Assembly: GCA_031296405.1 (NCBI GenBank)
Contig: JAVKKH010000001.1
Coordinates: 233,258 to 297,257 of the forward strand
Length of the DNA: 64,000 bases
Origin: Candidatus Tepidifontimicrobium thermophilum
GTDB taxonomy: Bacteria; Sysuimicrobiota; Sysuimicrobiia; Sysuimicrobiales; Sysuimicrobiaceae
Direction of reading: 5' to 3'
Part shown: positions 18,375 through 26,228 of the stretch, piece by piece
Layout: every line of letters starts with the position of its first letter
Numbering within the stretch: the stretch's first letter is position 1
Program-made: the position numbers and the translations under genes
Notes under the pieces: model-generated
What the model was told of the DNA's origin: nothing
The model's input: the letters and a program-made list of their open reading frames with translations, nothing else
Databases searched by the model: none

Positions 18375-19262
18375 GTGTCGACGGCCGCACGCGGAGCGTT
18401 GGCGGACCTGGCCCTGCTGGCGGTGGCGGTGGTCTGGGGCACCACCTTCCCGCTGGCGAAGCGCATCCTGGAGGTCCTACCGCCCTTCTGGTACCTGACG
18501 GTGCGCTTCGCGGTGGCGTCCGGCGTCCTGCTGCCCGTGGCCCGGCGGCAGCTGGGACGGGCAGCACGGCAGGACTGGGCTCGCAGCGCAGGGGTCGGTT
18601 TGGCCCTCACCGCAGGGTACGCGCTGCAGACCCTGGGCCTTCAGGGCTCAGGAGCCACGGACGCTGCGTTCCTCACGGGGCTGTTCGTGGTGCTGGTGCC
18701 CCTGCTGGGAGCGCTGTGGGGTCGCCGCCCTGGTCCCTGGGAGTGGGTGGGGGTCCTGGCGGGTACAGCCGGTCTCGCGCTCCTGACCGGAGGTCCGGCC
18801 GGTCTGGGGGGCCCGGAGCTTTTGCTGGTGGCCTGCGCGGGGTCCTTCGCGGTCCACATCCTGCTGCTGGACGCGGTGGCCCCGCGGCTTCCCGCAGCCT
18901 CCCTGGGCGGCGTGCAGATGCTGGTGGCCGCGGCGGGCTCAGCGGCCTTCGCGGCCACCGAGCCGGTTCCGGTGAACGTCCCGGGCGAGGTTTGGCTCGC
19001 GGTGGTGGGGATGGGGGTGCTGGCCGGCGCTGCGGCGTTCACCGTGCAGTCGTGGGCGCAACGGTTCACCTCCCCCACCCATGTGGGTCTGGTGTTCACC
19101 GCGGAACCCTTGTCGGCCGCACTGCTGGCGCGGTGGTGGCTCGGCGAAACCTTGAGCCCATCGCAGTGGACGGGCGCCGGGCTTATCCTGGTCGGGATCG
19201 TGCTGGCACAGTTCCGCGCGGTCCCCGTGGGGACGGCGGTGCAGGGATCGGCGGGGCGCTAG
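18375..19262 (+). CDS. EamA/DMT-superfamily transporter
   Basis: A 295-residue integral membrane protein with about ten hydrophobic segments and two EamA repeats. The first repeat opens with LLAVAVVWGTTFPLAKRILEVLPPFW; the second closes with TAEPLSAALLARWWLGETLS and GAGLILVGIVLAQ, both typical of drug/metabolite exporters. GTG 18375 is the first plausible start downstream of nfo. Substrate cannot be predicted. Confidence 0.88.
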   Translation: MSTAARGALADLALLAVAVVWGTTFPLAKRILEVLPPFWYLTVRFAVASGVLLPVARRQLGRAARQDWARSAGVGLALTAGYALQTLGLQGSGATDAAFLTGLFVVLVPLLGALWGRRPGPWEWVGVLAGTAGLALLTGGPAGLGGPELLLVACAGSFAVHILLLDAVAPRLPAASLGGVQMLVAAAGSAAFAATEPVPVNVPGEVWLAVVGMGVLAGAAAFTVQSWAQRFTSPTHVGLVFTAEPLSAALLARWWLGETLSPSQWTGAGLILVGIVLAQFRAVPVGTAVQGSAGR

Positions 19263-19376
19263 CCCCTGTCCGGGGAGGCGCGGCCTGCGGGCCGGGATGG
19301 TCGGGGTTGCGGCGCGGCGGGGTCAGGTTTCACAGGAACCGAACAGGGTCGCAATCCCGAAAGGGGGCGGACTTCG

Positions 19377-20543
19377 ATGGCGCGCAAGCCTGGCTTCAAC
19401 ACCCTGGCGGCCCACGCGGGTGAACTGGCGGACCCCCACGGGGCGGTCTCGCCGCCCATCTACCAGACCTCCACGTTCGCCTTCCCCACGGTGGAGGAGG
19501 GCGCCCGGCGGGCCGCCTCGTACTCGGAGGCCTTCTACACCCGTTGGGCCAACCCCACGGTACGGCTGGCGGAACAGCGCGTGGCCGCCCTGGAGGGAGC
19601 GGAGGCGTGTGTCCTGACCGCCTCAGGCATGGCCGCGGTGAGTGTGGCGGTGCTGTCCGTGGTGCGCGCCGGCGACCACGTGGTGTGCGCAGAGTGCGTG
19701 TACTCGGGCACCTTCGAGCTGTTCGGGAGGGTCCTGCCGCGCCTGGGGATCCAAACCACCTTCGTGGACCCCACCGACCCCGAGAACTACGCGCGAGCCC
19801 TGCGCCCCAACACGCGCTTGGTGTACGTGGAAACCCCCGCGAACCCGGTGCTCGCCATCACCGACATCCGGGCCGTAGCGGAGCTGAGCCGGGCCGCGGG
19901 CGCGGTGTGCGTGGCGGACAACACCTTCGCGACCCCGTACAACACGCAGCCCCTCGCCCTGGGAGTGGACGTGGTGGTGCACAGCGCCACCAAGTACCTC
20001 GGCGGCCACCACCACCTGGTGCTGGGCGCGGTGGCCGGACCTGCGAGCTTTCTCCCAGGGTGGCGGGAGCAACTGCGGGTTTTCGGCGGTTGCGCGGACC
20101 CCTTCTCCGCGTGGCTGCTGCTCACAGGGATCCAGACGGTGGGCCTGCGGGTCGAGCGGCAGAACGCCACCGCGCGGGCGCTGGCAGAGTTCCTCCGTCG
20201 CCATCCCCGGGTCGAGCGGGTATACTACCCGGGTCTCGCGGACCATCCGGGGCACGACGTCGCGCGCCGCCAGATGCGGGGCTTCGGCGGCGTCCTGAGC
20301 TTCGAGGTGGCCGGGGGGCTGGAGGCTGGCCGCCGGGTGGTGGAGCGGTTGCGGTGGATGAAGCTGGCCGTGAGCCTGGGCGGCGTGCACTCCCTGGTCA
20401 CCCACGCGGCCAGTACCACGCACGTGCATGTGCCGCGGGAGGAACGGCTGCGGGCGGGGATCTCGGACGGCCTCATCCGGGTGGCGGTGGGCATCGAGGA
20501 TCCGGAGGACCTGCTGGAGGACCTGGACCAGGCGCTGGCGTGA
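19377..20543 (+). CDS. Cys/Met-metabolism PLP-dependent enzyme (cystathionine gamma-synthase/O-acyl-homoserine sulfhydrylase type)
   Basis: A 388-residue PLP enzyme of the MetB/MetZ/methionine gamma-lyase family. The substrate tyrosine/arginine region (YSEAFYTRWANPT) and the PLP lysine in SATKYLGGH are visible, as is the GMAAVS phosphate-binding segment. The residues after the lysine motif read GGHHHLVLG where most relatives have an S-D pair; this may affect substrate choice. The ATG follows a GAAAGGGGG site. Which of the three activities it has cannot be told from sequence alone. The following ACT-domain gene overlaps it by one base. Confidence 0.88.
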   Translation: MARKPGFNTLAAHAGELADPHGAVSPPIYQTSTFAFPTVEEGARRAASYSEAFYTRWANPTVRLAEQRVAALEGAEACVLTASGMAAVSVAVLSVVRAGDHVVCAECVYSGTFELFGRVLPRLGIQTTFVDPTDPENYARALRPNTRLVYVETPANPVLAITDIRAVAELSRAAGAVCVADNTFATPYNTQPLALGVDVVVHSATKYLGGHHHLVLGAVAGPASFLPGWREQLRVFGGCADPFSAWLLLTGIQTVGLRVERQNATARALAEFLRRHPRVERVYYPGLADHPGHDVARRQMRGFGGVLSFEVAGGLEAGRRVVERLRWMKLAVSLGGVHSLVTHAASTTHVHVPREERLRAGISDGLIRVAVGIEDPEDLLEDLDQALA

Positions 20544-21025
20544 TGGACCGGAGGATAGCCCAGCTGCTGGCCCGCACGCGGGTCGTGGTGCACCAAGAGC
20601 CTTTGGTGTGGGTGAGCCTGCCGCCGACGGAGCGGGGCCGGCTGCAGCGCCGCGCGCACCGGTTCCACTCGCCCTTCTGCCTGACCTTCGGGCCCCACGA
20701 GGTCTCCCTGGTGTGCCGGGAGGTGGAGTGGGACCAGGTGGGCAGAGGGTTGCGGGCGCGAGCGGTGCAGCGGGGCTACCGGATGATTACCCTGGACGTG
20801 GAGCTGGACCCGGACGTGGTGGGGTACCTGAGGGTGGTGACGGAGCGGCTGGCGCAGGCGGGAGTGTCGGTGTCCGTGGTCTCCACCTTCCACCGGGACC
20901 ACCTCTTGGTCCGCGAGCAGGACGTGGCGCGGGCGCAGACGGCCCTGGAAGTCCTGGTCCAGGAGTGCGCGGGAATGGCCGCGCCGGAGGAGCCGTTGGC
21001 CTCCCCGGGAGGCAGCGGACGATGA
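20543..21025 (+). CDS. ACT-domain protein
   Basis: A 160-residue soluble protein in a TGATG overlap with the PLP enzyme. The central part resembles ACT-like amino-acid-binding domains of the CASTOR/ACT_7 type (ITLDVELDPDVVGYLRVVTERL, then VSVSVVSTFHRDHLLV). It probably senses an amino acid. Its coupling to the sulfur amino-acid enzyme suggests a related effector (inference). No catalytic domain is present. Confidence 0.7.
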   Translation: MDRRIAQLLARTRVVVHQEPLVWVSLPPTERGRLQRRAHRFHSPFCLTFGPHEVSLVCREVEWDQVGRGLRARAVQRGYRMITLDVELDPDVVGYLRVVTERLAQAGVSVSVVSTFHRDHLLVREQDVARAQTALEVLVQECAGMAAPEEPLASPGGSGR

Positions 21026-21471
21026 GCGCAGCGGACGGCGATTCCCTACTAGACCGCGGGTGGGTGGACGAGGCCCGGGCCATCCTGCGGGCGGCGCGCA
21101 GGATCGCGGTGGTGGGGTTGTCAGACAAGCCCCACCGGCCCAGCTACGGCGTGGCGCGGTACCTGCGGGAACAGGGCTACGAGATCGTCCCCGTGAACCC
21201 CCACGTGCGGGAGACCCTGGGGCTGCGGAGCTACCCCTCCCTCCGGGACGTGCCCGGCCCCGTGGACGTGGTGCAGGTCTTCCGGCGGTCGGAGTACGTG
21301 CCCGAGGTGGTGGAGGAAGCGGTGGCGGTGGGGGCGTGGGCGGTGTGGATGCAGGAGGGGGTGCGTCACGAGGAGGCGGCACGCCGGGCCCGGCAGGCGG
21401 GGCTGCGCGTGGTGATGGACGCGTGTATGGCGGTGGTCCACCGGCTCCTGCGGGCTCGAGGAGAGCTGTAG
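21022..21471 (+). CDS. CoA-binding domain protein (YccU-like)
   Basis: A 149-residue protein with a Rossmann CoA_binding domain: IAVVGLSDKPHRPSYGVARYL at residues 28-48 and IVPVNPHVRETLG after it, then VDVVQVFRRSEYVPEVVEEA. Length and layout match the stand-alone YccU family, relatives of the succinyl-CoA synthetase alpha N-domain. Function unknown. The ATG overlaps the preceding stop by four bases. Confidence 0.88.
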   Translation: MSAADGDSLLDRGWVDEARAILRAARRIAVVGLSDKPHRPSYGVARYLREQGYEIVPVNPHVRETLGLRSYPSLRDVPGPVDVVQVFRRSEYVPEVVEEAVAVGAWAVWMQEGVRHEEAARRARQAGLRVVMDACMAVVHRLLRARGEL

Positions 21472-21511
21472 GACAGTCCACCGGTGGGGGCGCGGTCCAA
21501 GGGGGTGTGGG

Positions 21512-22684
21512 ATGGAGAACTACCGGTACCTCATCGTCGGGGGCGGCATGAGTGCCGACGCGGCCGTGCGGGGGATCCGGGAGCTGGACCCCGACGGGAC
21601 CGTGGGGTTGGTGAGCGCGGAGCCATACCCGCCGTACAACCGGCCGCCGCTGTCCAAGGGACTGTGGAAGGGGGCTCCCCTGGAACGGGTGTGGCGGCGG
21701 ACGGAGGAACTCGGCGTGTCCCTGCACCTGGGGCGGACGGTGCAGGTCCTGGACCTGAGACACAAGCAGGTGACGGACGACACGGGGCAGGTGTACGGCT
21801 TCGAGCGTCTGCTCCTGGCCACGGGTGGAACGCCTCGGCGGCTGCCGCAGGACGGTCTCCTTTACTTCCGGACCCTGGACGATTACCAGCGCTTGCGGCA
21901 GCTGGCGGAGGAAGGGCGCCGCTTCCTCGTCATCGGAGGCGGATTCATCGGCTCGGAGATCACCGCGGCTCTGGTCCATGCGGGCAGGTCGGTGACCATG
22001 ACGTTCCTGGAAGCGGGGGTCGGCGGCCGCCTGTTCCCCCGTGGTCTGTCCCTTTTCCTGAACGACTACTACCGGGAGCGCGGTGTGGAGGTGCTCCCGG
22101 AGGAGAGCGTGGTGGCCGTGGAGCGGGTGGGGAGCCAGTTCCTGGTGCACCTGCAGTCCGGCCAGCGGGTCCAAGCAGACGCAGTGGTGGCGGGGCTGGG
22201 GATCCGGCCGAACACCGAGCTGGCTTCCTCCGCCGGGCTCCCCGTGGAGGACGGCATCGTGGTGGATGAGTTCCTACGGGCTGGCCACCCCGACGTGTTC
22301 GCCGCGGGCGACGTGACGCGCTTCTTCAACCCGACCCTGGGGGTGCGTCTGCGGGTTGAGCACGAGGACAACGCCAACGCCCAGGGCCGCACCGCGGGAC
22401 GCAACATGGCGGGCGCCCAGGAGCCCTACACGCACCTGCCGTTTTTCTACTCCGACCTGTTCGACCTCGGGTACGAGGCGGTGGGCGAGCTGGACCCGCG
22501 CCTGGAGGTGGTGGAGGACTGGCAGGAGCCGTACCGCCAGGGAGTGGTGTACTACCTGGAGGGCGGGCGGGTGCGGGGCGTGTTGCTGTGGAACGTCTGG
22601 GGCCAAGTGGACGCCGCCCGTCAGCTCATCGGAGAGCCGGGCCCGCATGACGCCGGAAGCCTGCGGGGGCGGCTGCCTCAGTGA
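21512..22684 (+). CDS. FAD/NAD(P)-dependent oxidoreductase (ferredoxin-reductase type)
   Basis: A 390-residue flavoprotein. It has the FAD-binding start YLIVGGGMSADAAVRGI, the NAD(P) fold FLVIGGGFIGSEIT near residues 147-159, and the second FAD motif DVFAAGDVT near residues 263-271. The C-terminal region (LFDLGYEAVGELD) resembles the AIF/ferredoxin reductase family. No redox-active CxxC is seen, so disulfide reduction is unlikely. The electron partner is unknown; a ferredoxin or rubredoxin is expected elsewhere. Confidence 0.87.
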   Translation: MENYRYLIVGGGMSADAAVRGIRELDPDGTVGLVSAEPYPPYNRPPLSKGLWKGAPLERVWRRTEELGVSLHLGRTVQVLDLRHKQVTDDTGQVYGFERLLLATGGTPRRLPQDGLLYFRTLDDYQRLRQLAEEGRRFLVIGGGFIGSEITAALVHAGRSVTMTFLEAGVGGRLFPRGLSLFLNDYYRERGVEVLPEESVVAVERVGSQFLVHLQSGQRVQADAVVAGLGIRPNTELASSAGLPVEDGIVVDEFLRAGHPDVFAAGDVTRFFNPTLGVRLRVEHEDNANAQGRTAGRNMAGAQEPYTHLPFFYSDLFDLGYEAVGELDPRLEVVEDWQEPYRQGVVYYLEGGRVRGVLLWNVWGQVDAARQLIGEPGPHDAGSLRGRLPQ

Positions 22685-22718
22685 TCCGGCGCCGGGTGGG
22701 CTGACGGGCCGACGCCGC

Positions 22719-22738
22719 GCACGGCCTGGAGGCCGTGC
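22719..22738 (+). terminator. Terminator-like hairpin after the FAD oxidoreductase
   Basis: A perfect eight-pair stem (GCACGGCC/GGCCGTGC) with a TGGA loop lies 34 bases after the stop. Only a short CTT follows, so it would be a weak or non-canonical terminator. Confidence 0.45.
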
Positions 22739-22778
22739 CTTGATCCGCGCCCGCCGAGGCGGGACCATAGGGACGGCG

Positions 22779-22815
22779 GTGCGGCCGAGGGCGTCGCCGA
22801 ACCGGACGGCCGCAC
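22779..22815 (+). other. Long-range hairpin just upstream of the rhomboid-like gene
   Basis: A perfect nine-pair stem (GTGCGGCCG at 22779-22787 with CGGCCGCAC at 22807-22815, loop 19 bases) ends 13 bases before the ATG at 22829. It overlaps the position where a ribosome site would be, so it could hold down translation. No riboswitch class is recognised. Confidence 0.4.
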
Positions 22816-22828
22816 GCGCGGCCAGTCC

Positions 22829-23518
22829 ATGGAGCCGTGGCGGGTCACGCGGAAGCGATTCAACTCGTTACCCGGTCACTGCCCGGTGACGTGGGCCCTG
22901 GTGCTCGCGAACGGGGTCACCTTTCTGGCGTCGTTTCTCGGAGTCCCCTTGCCCCTGTCGTTTCACCCGTACACCGTGGCGGCGCGGCCCTGGACCCTGC
23001 TCACGTACGCCCTCGACGGCAGCGGCTCGGTGGTCTCGCTGCTTCTGTCCGGCTACGTGCTGTGGCTGTTCGGCGGGAGCCTGGAGCGGGGGTGGCTGGG
23101 ACGGGACTACCTGCGTTTCCTGGTGCTCACCACGGCGGCACCTGCGGTGGGGCTGTGGTTGGCGGAGGTATGGCTGGGCCGCGCGGCAGGCCTCTCCGGA
23201 CTGTGGGTACCCGTGGCCGCCTGTGCGGTGGCGTGGTCGCTTTTGCACCCCGGGGAGCGGCTTTTGGTGTACTTCGCGATCCCCGTGGACGGGCGGTGGA
23301 TTGGGATCCTCAGCGCCGTCCTGGTCTTCTTCTCCTTCCCGTTCCCCCTGGGTGCCTTTGCCCTGGCGGGCTGCGCGGTGGCGTGGGGGTACGCGTCCGG
23401 CGGGCGGTACAGGATGCAGCACGTCTCGGTGCGCGTCCCGAACCCCTTGGAGGCCTTCCGCCGGTGGCGGCGGAAACGCGAGTTCCTGAGGCTCATGCGG
23501 CGCAGCGGCCTCCACTGA
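22829..23518 (+). CDS. Rhomboid-like membrane protein, probably catalytically inactive
   Basis: A 229-residue integral membrane protein with about six helices. The order of segments resembles rhomboids: a first helix with WALVLANGVTFL, a second region with RPWTLLTYALDGSGS, then LSGLWVPVAACAVAW, which keeps the G-x-S-G-like serine motif (GLSG). The final helix (GAFALAGCAVAWGYASG) has no histidine where the catalytic His should be. This points to a pseudo-rhomboid or a distant relative. The C-terminal tail is strongly basic and cytoplasmic. Function unknown. Confidence 0.6.
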   Translation: MEPWRVTRKRFNSLPGHCPVTWALVLANGVTFLASFLGVPLPLSFHPYTVAARPWTLLTYALDGSGSVVSLLLSGYVLWLFGGSLERGWLGRDYLRFLVLTTAAPAVGLWLAEVWLGRAAGLSGLWVPVAACAVAWSLLHPGERLLVYFAIPVDGRWIGILSAVLVFFSFPFPLGAFALAGCAVAWGYASGGRYRMQHVSVRVPNPLEAFRRWRRKREFLRLMRRSGLH

Positions 23519-23535
23519 ACCATATGAACCGCAGC

Positions 23536-23550
23536 GCTTCCCTGGGAAGC
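23536..23550. repeat. Second copy of the CTTCCC-W-GGGAAG palindrome
   Basis: A perfect 15-base dyad (GCTTCCC-T-GGGAAGC) 92 bases upstream of the DUF6152 gene and 17 bases after the rhomboid-like stop. Its 13-base core is the same as in the palindrome at 9029-9045. Flanking AGCGC and GCGCT extend the symmetry imperfectly. Possible shared operator or terminator stem. Confidence 0.5.
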
Positions 23551-23642
23551 CGCCAGCGCTGGACTGCGGGGAACCTCCTTCACAGAGCGTTGACCGTCCA
23601 GGGCGAACCTGGAGGGAAAGCCGGGCGGGGAGGTCGGGCGTT

Positions 23643-24008
23643 ATGAAGAGCGGATGGGCCCCGACGTGGTACGGGCTGGCCCTCGCGCTGGCGGTCACGG
23701 CGACCGGCGCCGCGTGGGCCCACCACGGCTGGTCCTCGTACGACGAGGGCCGGCTGCTGACCCTGGCCGGGGCCGTGGAAGAGGCGCGTTTCGAGCACCC
23801 ACACGTCACCGTGCGGGTGCGAGGGGACAACCGGGTGTGGCTGGTGATCCTGCCTCCTCCCACCCGGGCCGCGGCCGCGGGACTGTCGCCGGACCTGCTG
23901 GGGCCCGGGGTCAGGGTGTCCGTGGAGGGTTACCCGCACCGCAGGGACCCCGCGGAGGTGCGGGCGCTGCGGCTGGTGGTGGGGGACCGGGTCTTCAGAC
24001 TGCGGTGA
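23643..24008 (+). CDS. DUF6152-like exported protein
   Basis: A 121-residue protein with a signal peptide (residues 1-26, ending GAAWA) directly followed by HHGWSSYDEG. That AHH start after cleavage and the beta-strand pattern (LAGAVEEARFEHPHVTVRV) match the DUF6152 type of small periplasmic proteins. It overlaps the next membrane-protein gene, which is of the DUF6644 type; these two families are commonly paired. Function unknown; the two histidines at the mature N-terminus might bind a metal (inference). Confidence 0.7.
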   Translation: MKSGWAPTWYGLALALAVTATGAAWAHHGWSSYDEGRLLTLAGAVEEARFEHPHVTVRVRGDNRVWLVILPPPTRAAAAGLSPDLLGPGVRVSVEGYPHRRDPAEVRALRLVVGDRVFRLR

Positions 24009-24490
24009 ACCACGGCCCGGGTTGGGCGCTGGTGTTGGAGCGGTCGGGGCTGGCGGTGTGGATGCGCCAAGCCCTGTGGGCGTACCCTGCCGCCGAAGTC
24101 GGGCACCTGCTGGGTGTGGTACTGCTGGCGGGCTGCGCGGCGGCCCTGGATCTGCGGCTGTTGGGGCTGTCCCAGCACCTGTCGGTGCGGCAGCTGGCCG
24201 GGCACCTGCTGCCGTGGGCGTGGCGAGGGTTCGGCCTCGTGGTGGTGACGGGGGCGGCTATGTTCGCGGCCCACGCGTCGGACTGGTGGCACAACCCTGC
24301 CTTTCCAGTCAAGATGGGGTTGGTGGCAGCGGGTGGGGTGAACGTGTGGGCCTTCCACCGTGGTGTGTACCGGTGGGCGGCTTTCTGGGACCAGGGCCCG
24401 CCGCCGCGGGCCGCGCGGGTGGCAGGTGCGGTCTCCTTGGCGGTGTGGATGGCGGTGGTGGCGTGCGGTCGGTTGCTGGCGTACCTGTAA
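24005..24490 (+). CDS. DUF6644-like integral membrane protein
   Basis: A 161-residue protein with about four membrane helices, starting at GTG 24005 in a GTGA overlap with the DUF6152 gene. Conserved-looking histidines lie in YPAAEVGHLLGVV, SQHLS and the pair SDWWHNP/FPVKM between helices 3 and 4. It likely forms a membrane partner of the upstream exported protein. Function unknown. Confidence 0.65.
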   Translation: MNHGPGWALVLERSGLAVWMRQALWAYPAAEVGHLLGVVLLAGCAAALDLRLLGLSQHLSVRQLAGHLLPWAWRGFGLVVVTGAAMFAAHASDWWHNPAFPVKMGLVAAGGVNVWAFHRGVYRWAAFWDQGPPPRAARVAGAVSLAVWMAVVACGRLLAYL

Positions 24491-25458
24491 GGCGCGCAGT
24501 CCTTCTCACAGTTGCAGCGGCGCTGGTGGCCGCATCCGCTGCGGCTTCCCAGACGTTCGCGGCTCAGGTCCTCTACGAGCGGGCGGCCCCTGCGGTCGCC
24601 CTCGTGCGGACCCTCCAGGAGGACCGGCAGGGGACCGGCAGCGCGTTCGCGATCTCCCGCGACGGCTGGGTCCTCACCGCGGCCCACGTGGTACGCCGCG
24701 CGGAGCGGATCTCCGCGGAGTTCGAGGTCGGGCGGAGAGTGCCCGCCCGACTGGTGGGCTACGACGCCCGCCGGGACGTGGCTCTCCTGCGCGTGGACAC
24801 CGCAGGGCTGCCGTCCCTGCGGCTGGCAGAGCCCTCGGGCGTTCAGGTGGGCGAACCTGTGGCGGTCATCGGCAACCCGGGGGGACGCCCCAAGGTCCTC
24901 ACCACTGGCGTCGTCTTGGACGTGGGTCTGACGCTCCCAGGCCTCGTACCCGGCATCCTCATCCGGGTCAGCGCCGCGGTGGCACCGGGCAGTTCGGGAG
25001 GTCCGGTGCTGAACGCCCGGGGTGAGGTGGTGGGGGTTGTGGTAGCCGTCTCTGCTCGCCCCGGAGCCGAAGGGGGGTTGGCGGTGAGCAGCGCCGCGGT
25101 GGCGCAGGTTTTGCCCAGCCTCATGGCGGGCGCGCGGGTGGAGCGGGCGTGGATCGGGATCCTGGGAACCACGGTGACACCGGAGCTCGCCCGGGAGCGG
25201 GGCCTCTCTGTGCAACGGGGGGTTCTGGTGGTGGAGGTGGTCCCGGAGGCGCCTGCGGACCGGGCAGGACTGCGGCCTGACGTTGCGAACGGGATGCCCG
25301 GGGACGTGATCGTGGCCCTCAACGGGCGCCCCGTGGACACCATGGAGGACCTCCTGGCCCTCCTGGCGGAACACCAACCCGGGGATCGCGTGCGGCTGCG
25401 GGTCGTCCGGGGTAGCGGGGCCTTCGACGTGGAGCTGGTGCTGGGGGTCAGGCCGTGA
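24463..25458 (+). CDS. Secreted HtrA/DegP-like serine protease with PDZ domain
   Basis: A 331-residue trypsin-like protease. I choose GTG 24463, which overlaps the preceding gene by 28 bases, because it yields a good signal peptide (RRAVLLTVAAALVAASAAA). The triad is H75 (LTAAHVV), D105 (RRDVALL) and S178 (PGSSGGP). A PDZ domain starts near residue 226 (WIGILGTTVTPELA...GDVIVALNGRPVDT). The stop overlaps the start of a response-regulator gene, so the protease and a two-component system are co-transcribed, a common envelope-stress arrangement. Confidence 0.87.
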   Translation: MRSVAGVPVRRAVLLTVAAALVAASAAASQTFAAQVLYERAAPAVALVRTLQEDRQGTGSAFAISRDGWVLTAAHVVRRAERISAEFEVGRRVPARLVGYDARRDVALLRVDTAGLPSLRLAEPSGVQVGEPVAVIGNPGGRPKVLTTGVVLDVGLTLPGLVPGILIRVSAAVAPGSSGGPVLNARGEVVGVVVAVSARPGAEGGLAVSSAAVAQVLPSLMAGARVERAWIGILGTTVTPELARERGLSVQRGVLVVEVVPEAPADRAGLRPDVANGMPGDVIVALNGRPVDTMEDLLALLAEHQPGDRVRLRVVRGSGAFDVELVLGVRP

Positions 25459-26228
25459 CGGCCAGACCTCCCCGGGAGTCGGTGGGCCGTTGGTCCGGCC
25501 CTGCGAACACGGCCCGGTTGTCCGGCGCGGGCGTCCTCGGGACGGTGCTCGTGGTGGAGGACGAGCCGCAGATCGCGGGGCTCGTCCAGAGTTACCTGGA
25601 ACGGGCAGGCTTCAGGGTGGAGGTGGCTTTCGACGGGGCGAGCGCCCTCCACCGGTTTGCGGACCTGCGCCCGGACGTCGTCGTGTTGGACCTCATGCTG
25701 CCCGGCACCGACGGGTGGGAGGTGTGCCGGCGGATCCGGGAGCGGTCCCGGTGCCCGGTGGTCATGCTCACCGCCCGGGACGCGGTGGAGGACCGGGTGC
25801 AGGGGCTGGAGCTGGGGGCCGACGACTACGTGACCAAACCCTTCAGCCCGCGGGAGCTGGTGGCGCGAATCCAGGCAGTCCTGCGGCGCCGCCGCTGGGG
25901 CGGCCGGGAGGTCCTGCGGGTGGGCGACCTGGTGGTGGACTTCCGACGCCGGCGGGTAATCCGGTCGGGTAGAACGGTACAGCTCACAGCCACCGAGTGG
26001 AAGCTGTTGGAGGCGCTGGCCAGCCAGCCCGGGCACGTGCTGACCCGCTGGCAGATCATCGACCGGGTCTACGGGGAGTCCTTCGAGGGGTTCGAGCGGA
26101 CCGTGGACGTGCACGTGAAGAACCTGCGGCAGAAGCTGGAGCCGAACCCGCAGCAGCCCCGGTACGTGCTGACGGTCCACGGCGTGGGCTACAAGTTCGC
26201 GAGGCCCTCCCATGGGCCCAGCTCCTGA
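25455..26228 (+). CDS. OmpR/PhoB-family response regulator
   Basis: A 257-residue regulator. The receiver domain has the acidic pair VVEDE, phospho-acceptor Asp in VVLDLMLPG, Thr in MLTAR and Lys in YVTKPF. The C-terminal winged-helix ends with the usual TVDVHVKNLRQKLE and GVGYKF. The start GTG at 25455 overlaps the protease stop; about 28 residues precede the receiver, so an internal start is possible. Partner kinase follows at once. Confidence 0.94.
   Translation: MTARPPRESVGRWSGPANTARLSGAGVLGTVLVVEDEPQIAGLVQSYLERAGFRVEVAFDGASALHRFADLRPDVVVLDLMLPGTDGWEVCRRIRERSRCPVVMLTARDAVEDRVQGLELGADDYVTKPFSPRELVARIQAVLRRRRWGGREVLRVGDLVVDFRRRRVIRSGRTVQLTATEWKLLEALASQPGHVLTRWQIIDRVYGESFEGFERTVDVHVKNLRQKLEPNPQQPRYVLTVHGVGYKFARPSHGPSS

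Noticed and set aside
19263-19376. SAM riboswitch upstream of the sulfur amino-acid PLP enzyme
   Set aside because: No SAM-I, SAM-II or related consensus core is recognisable in these 114 bases, and no terminator follows.
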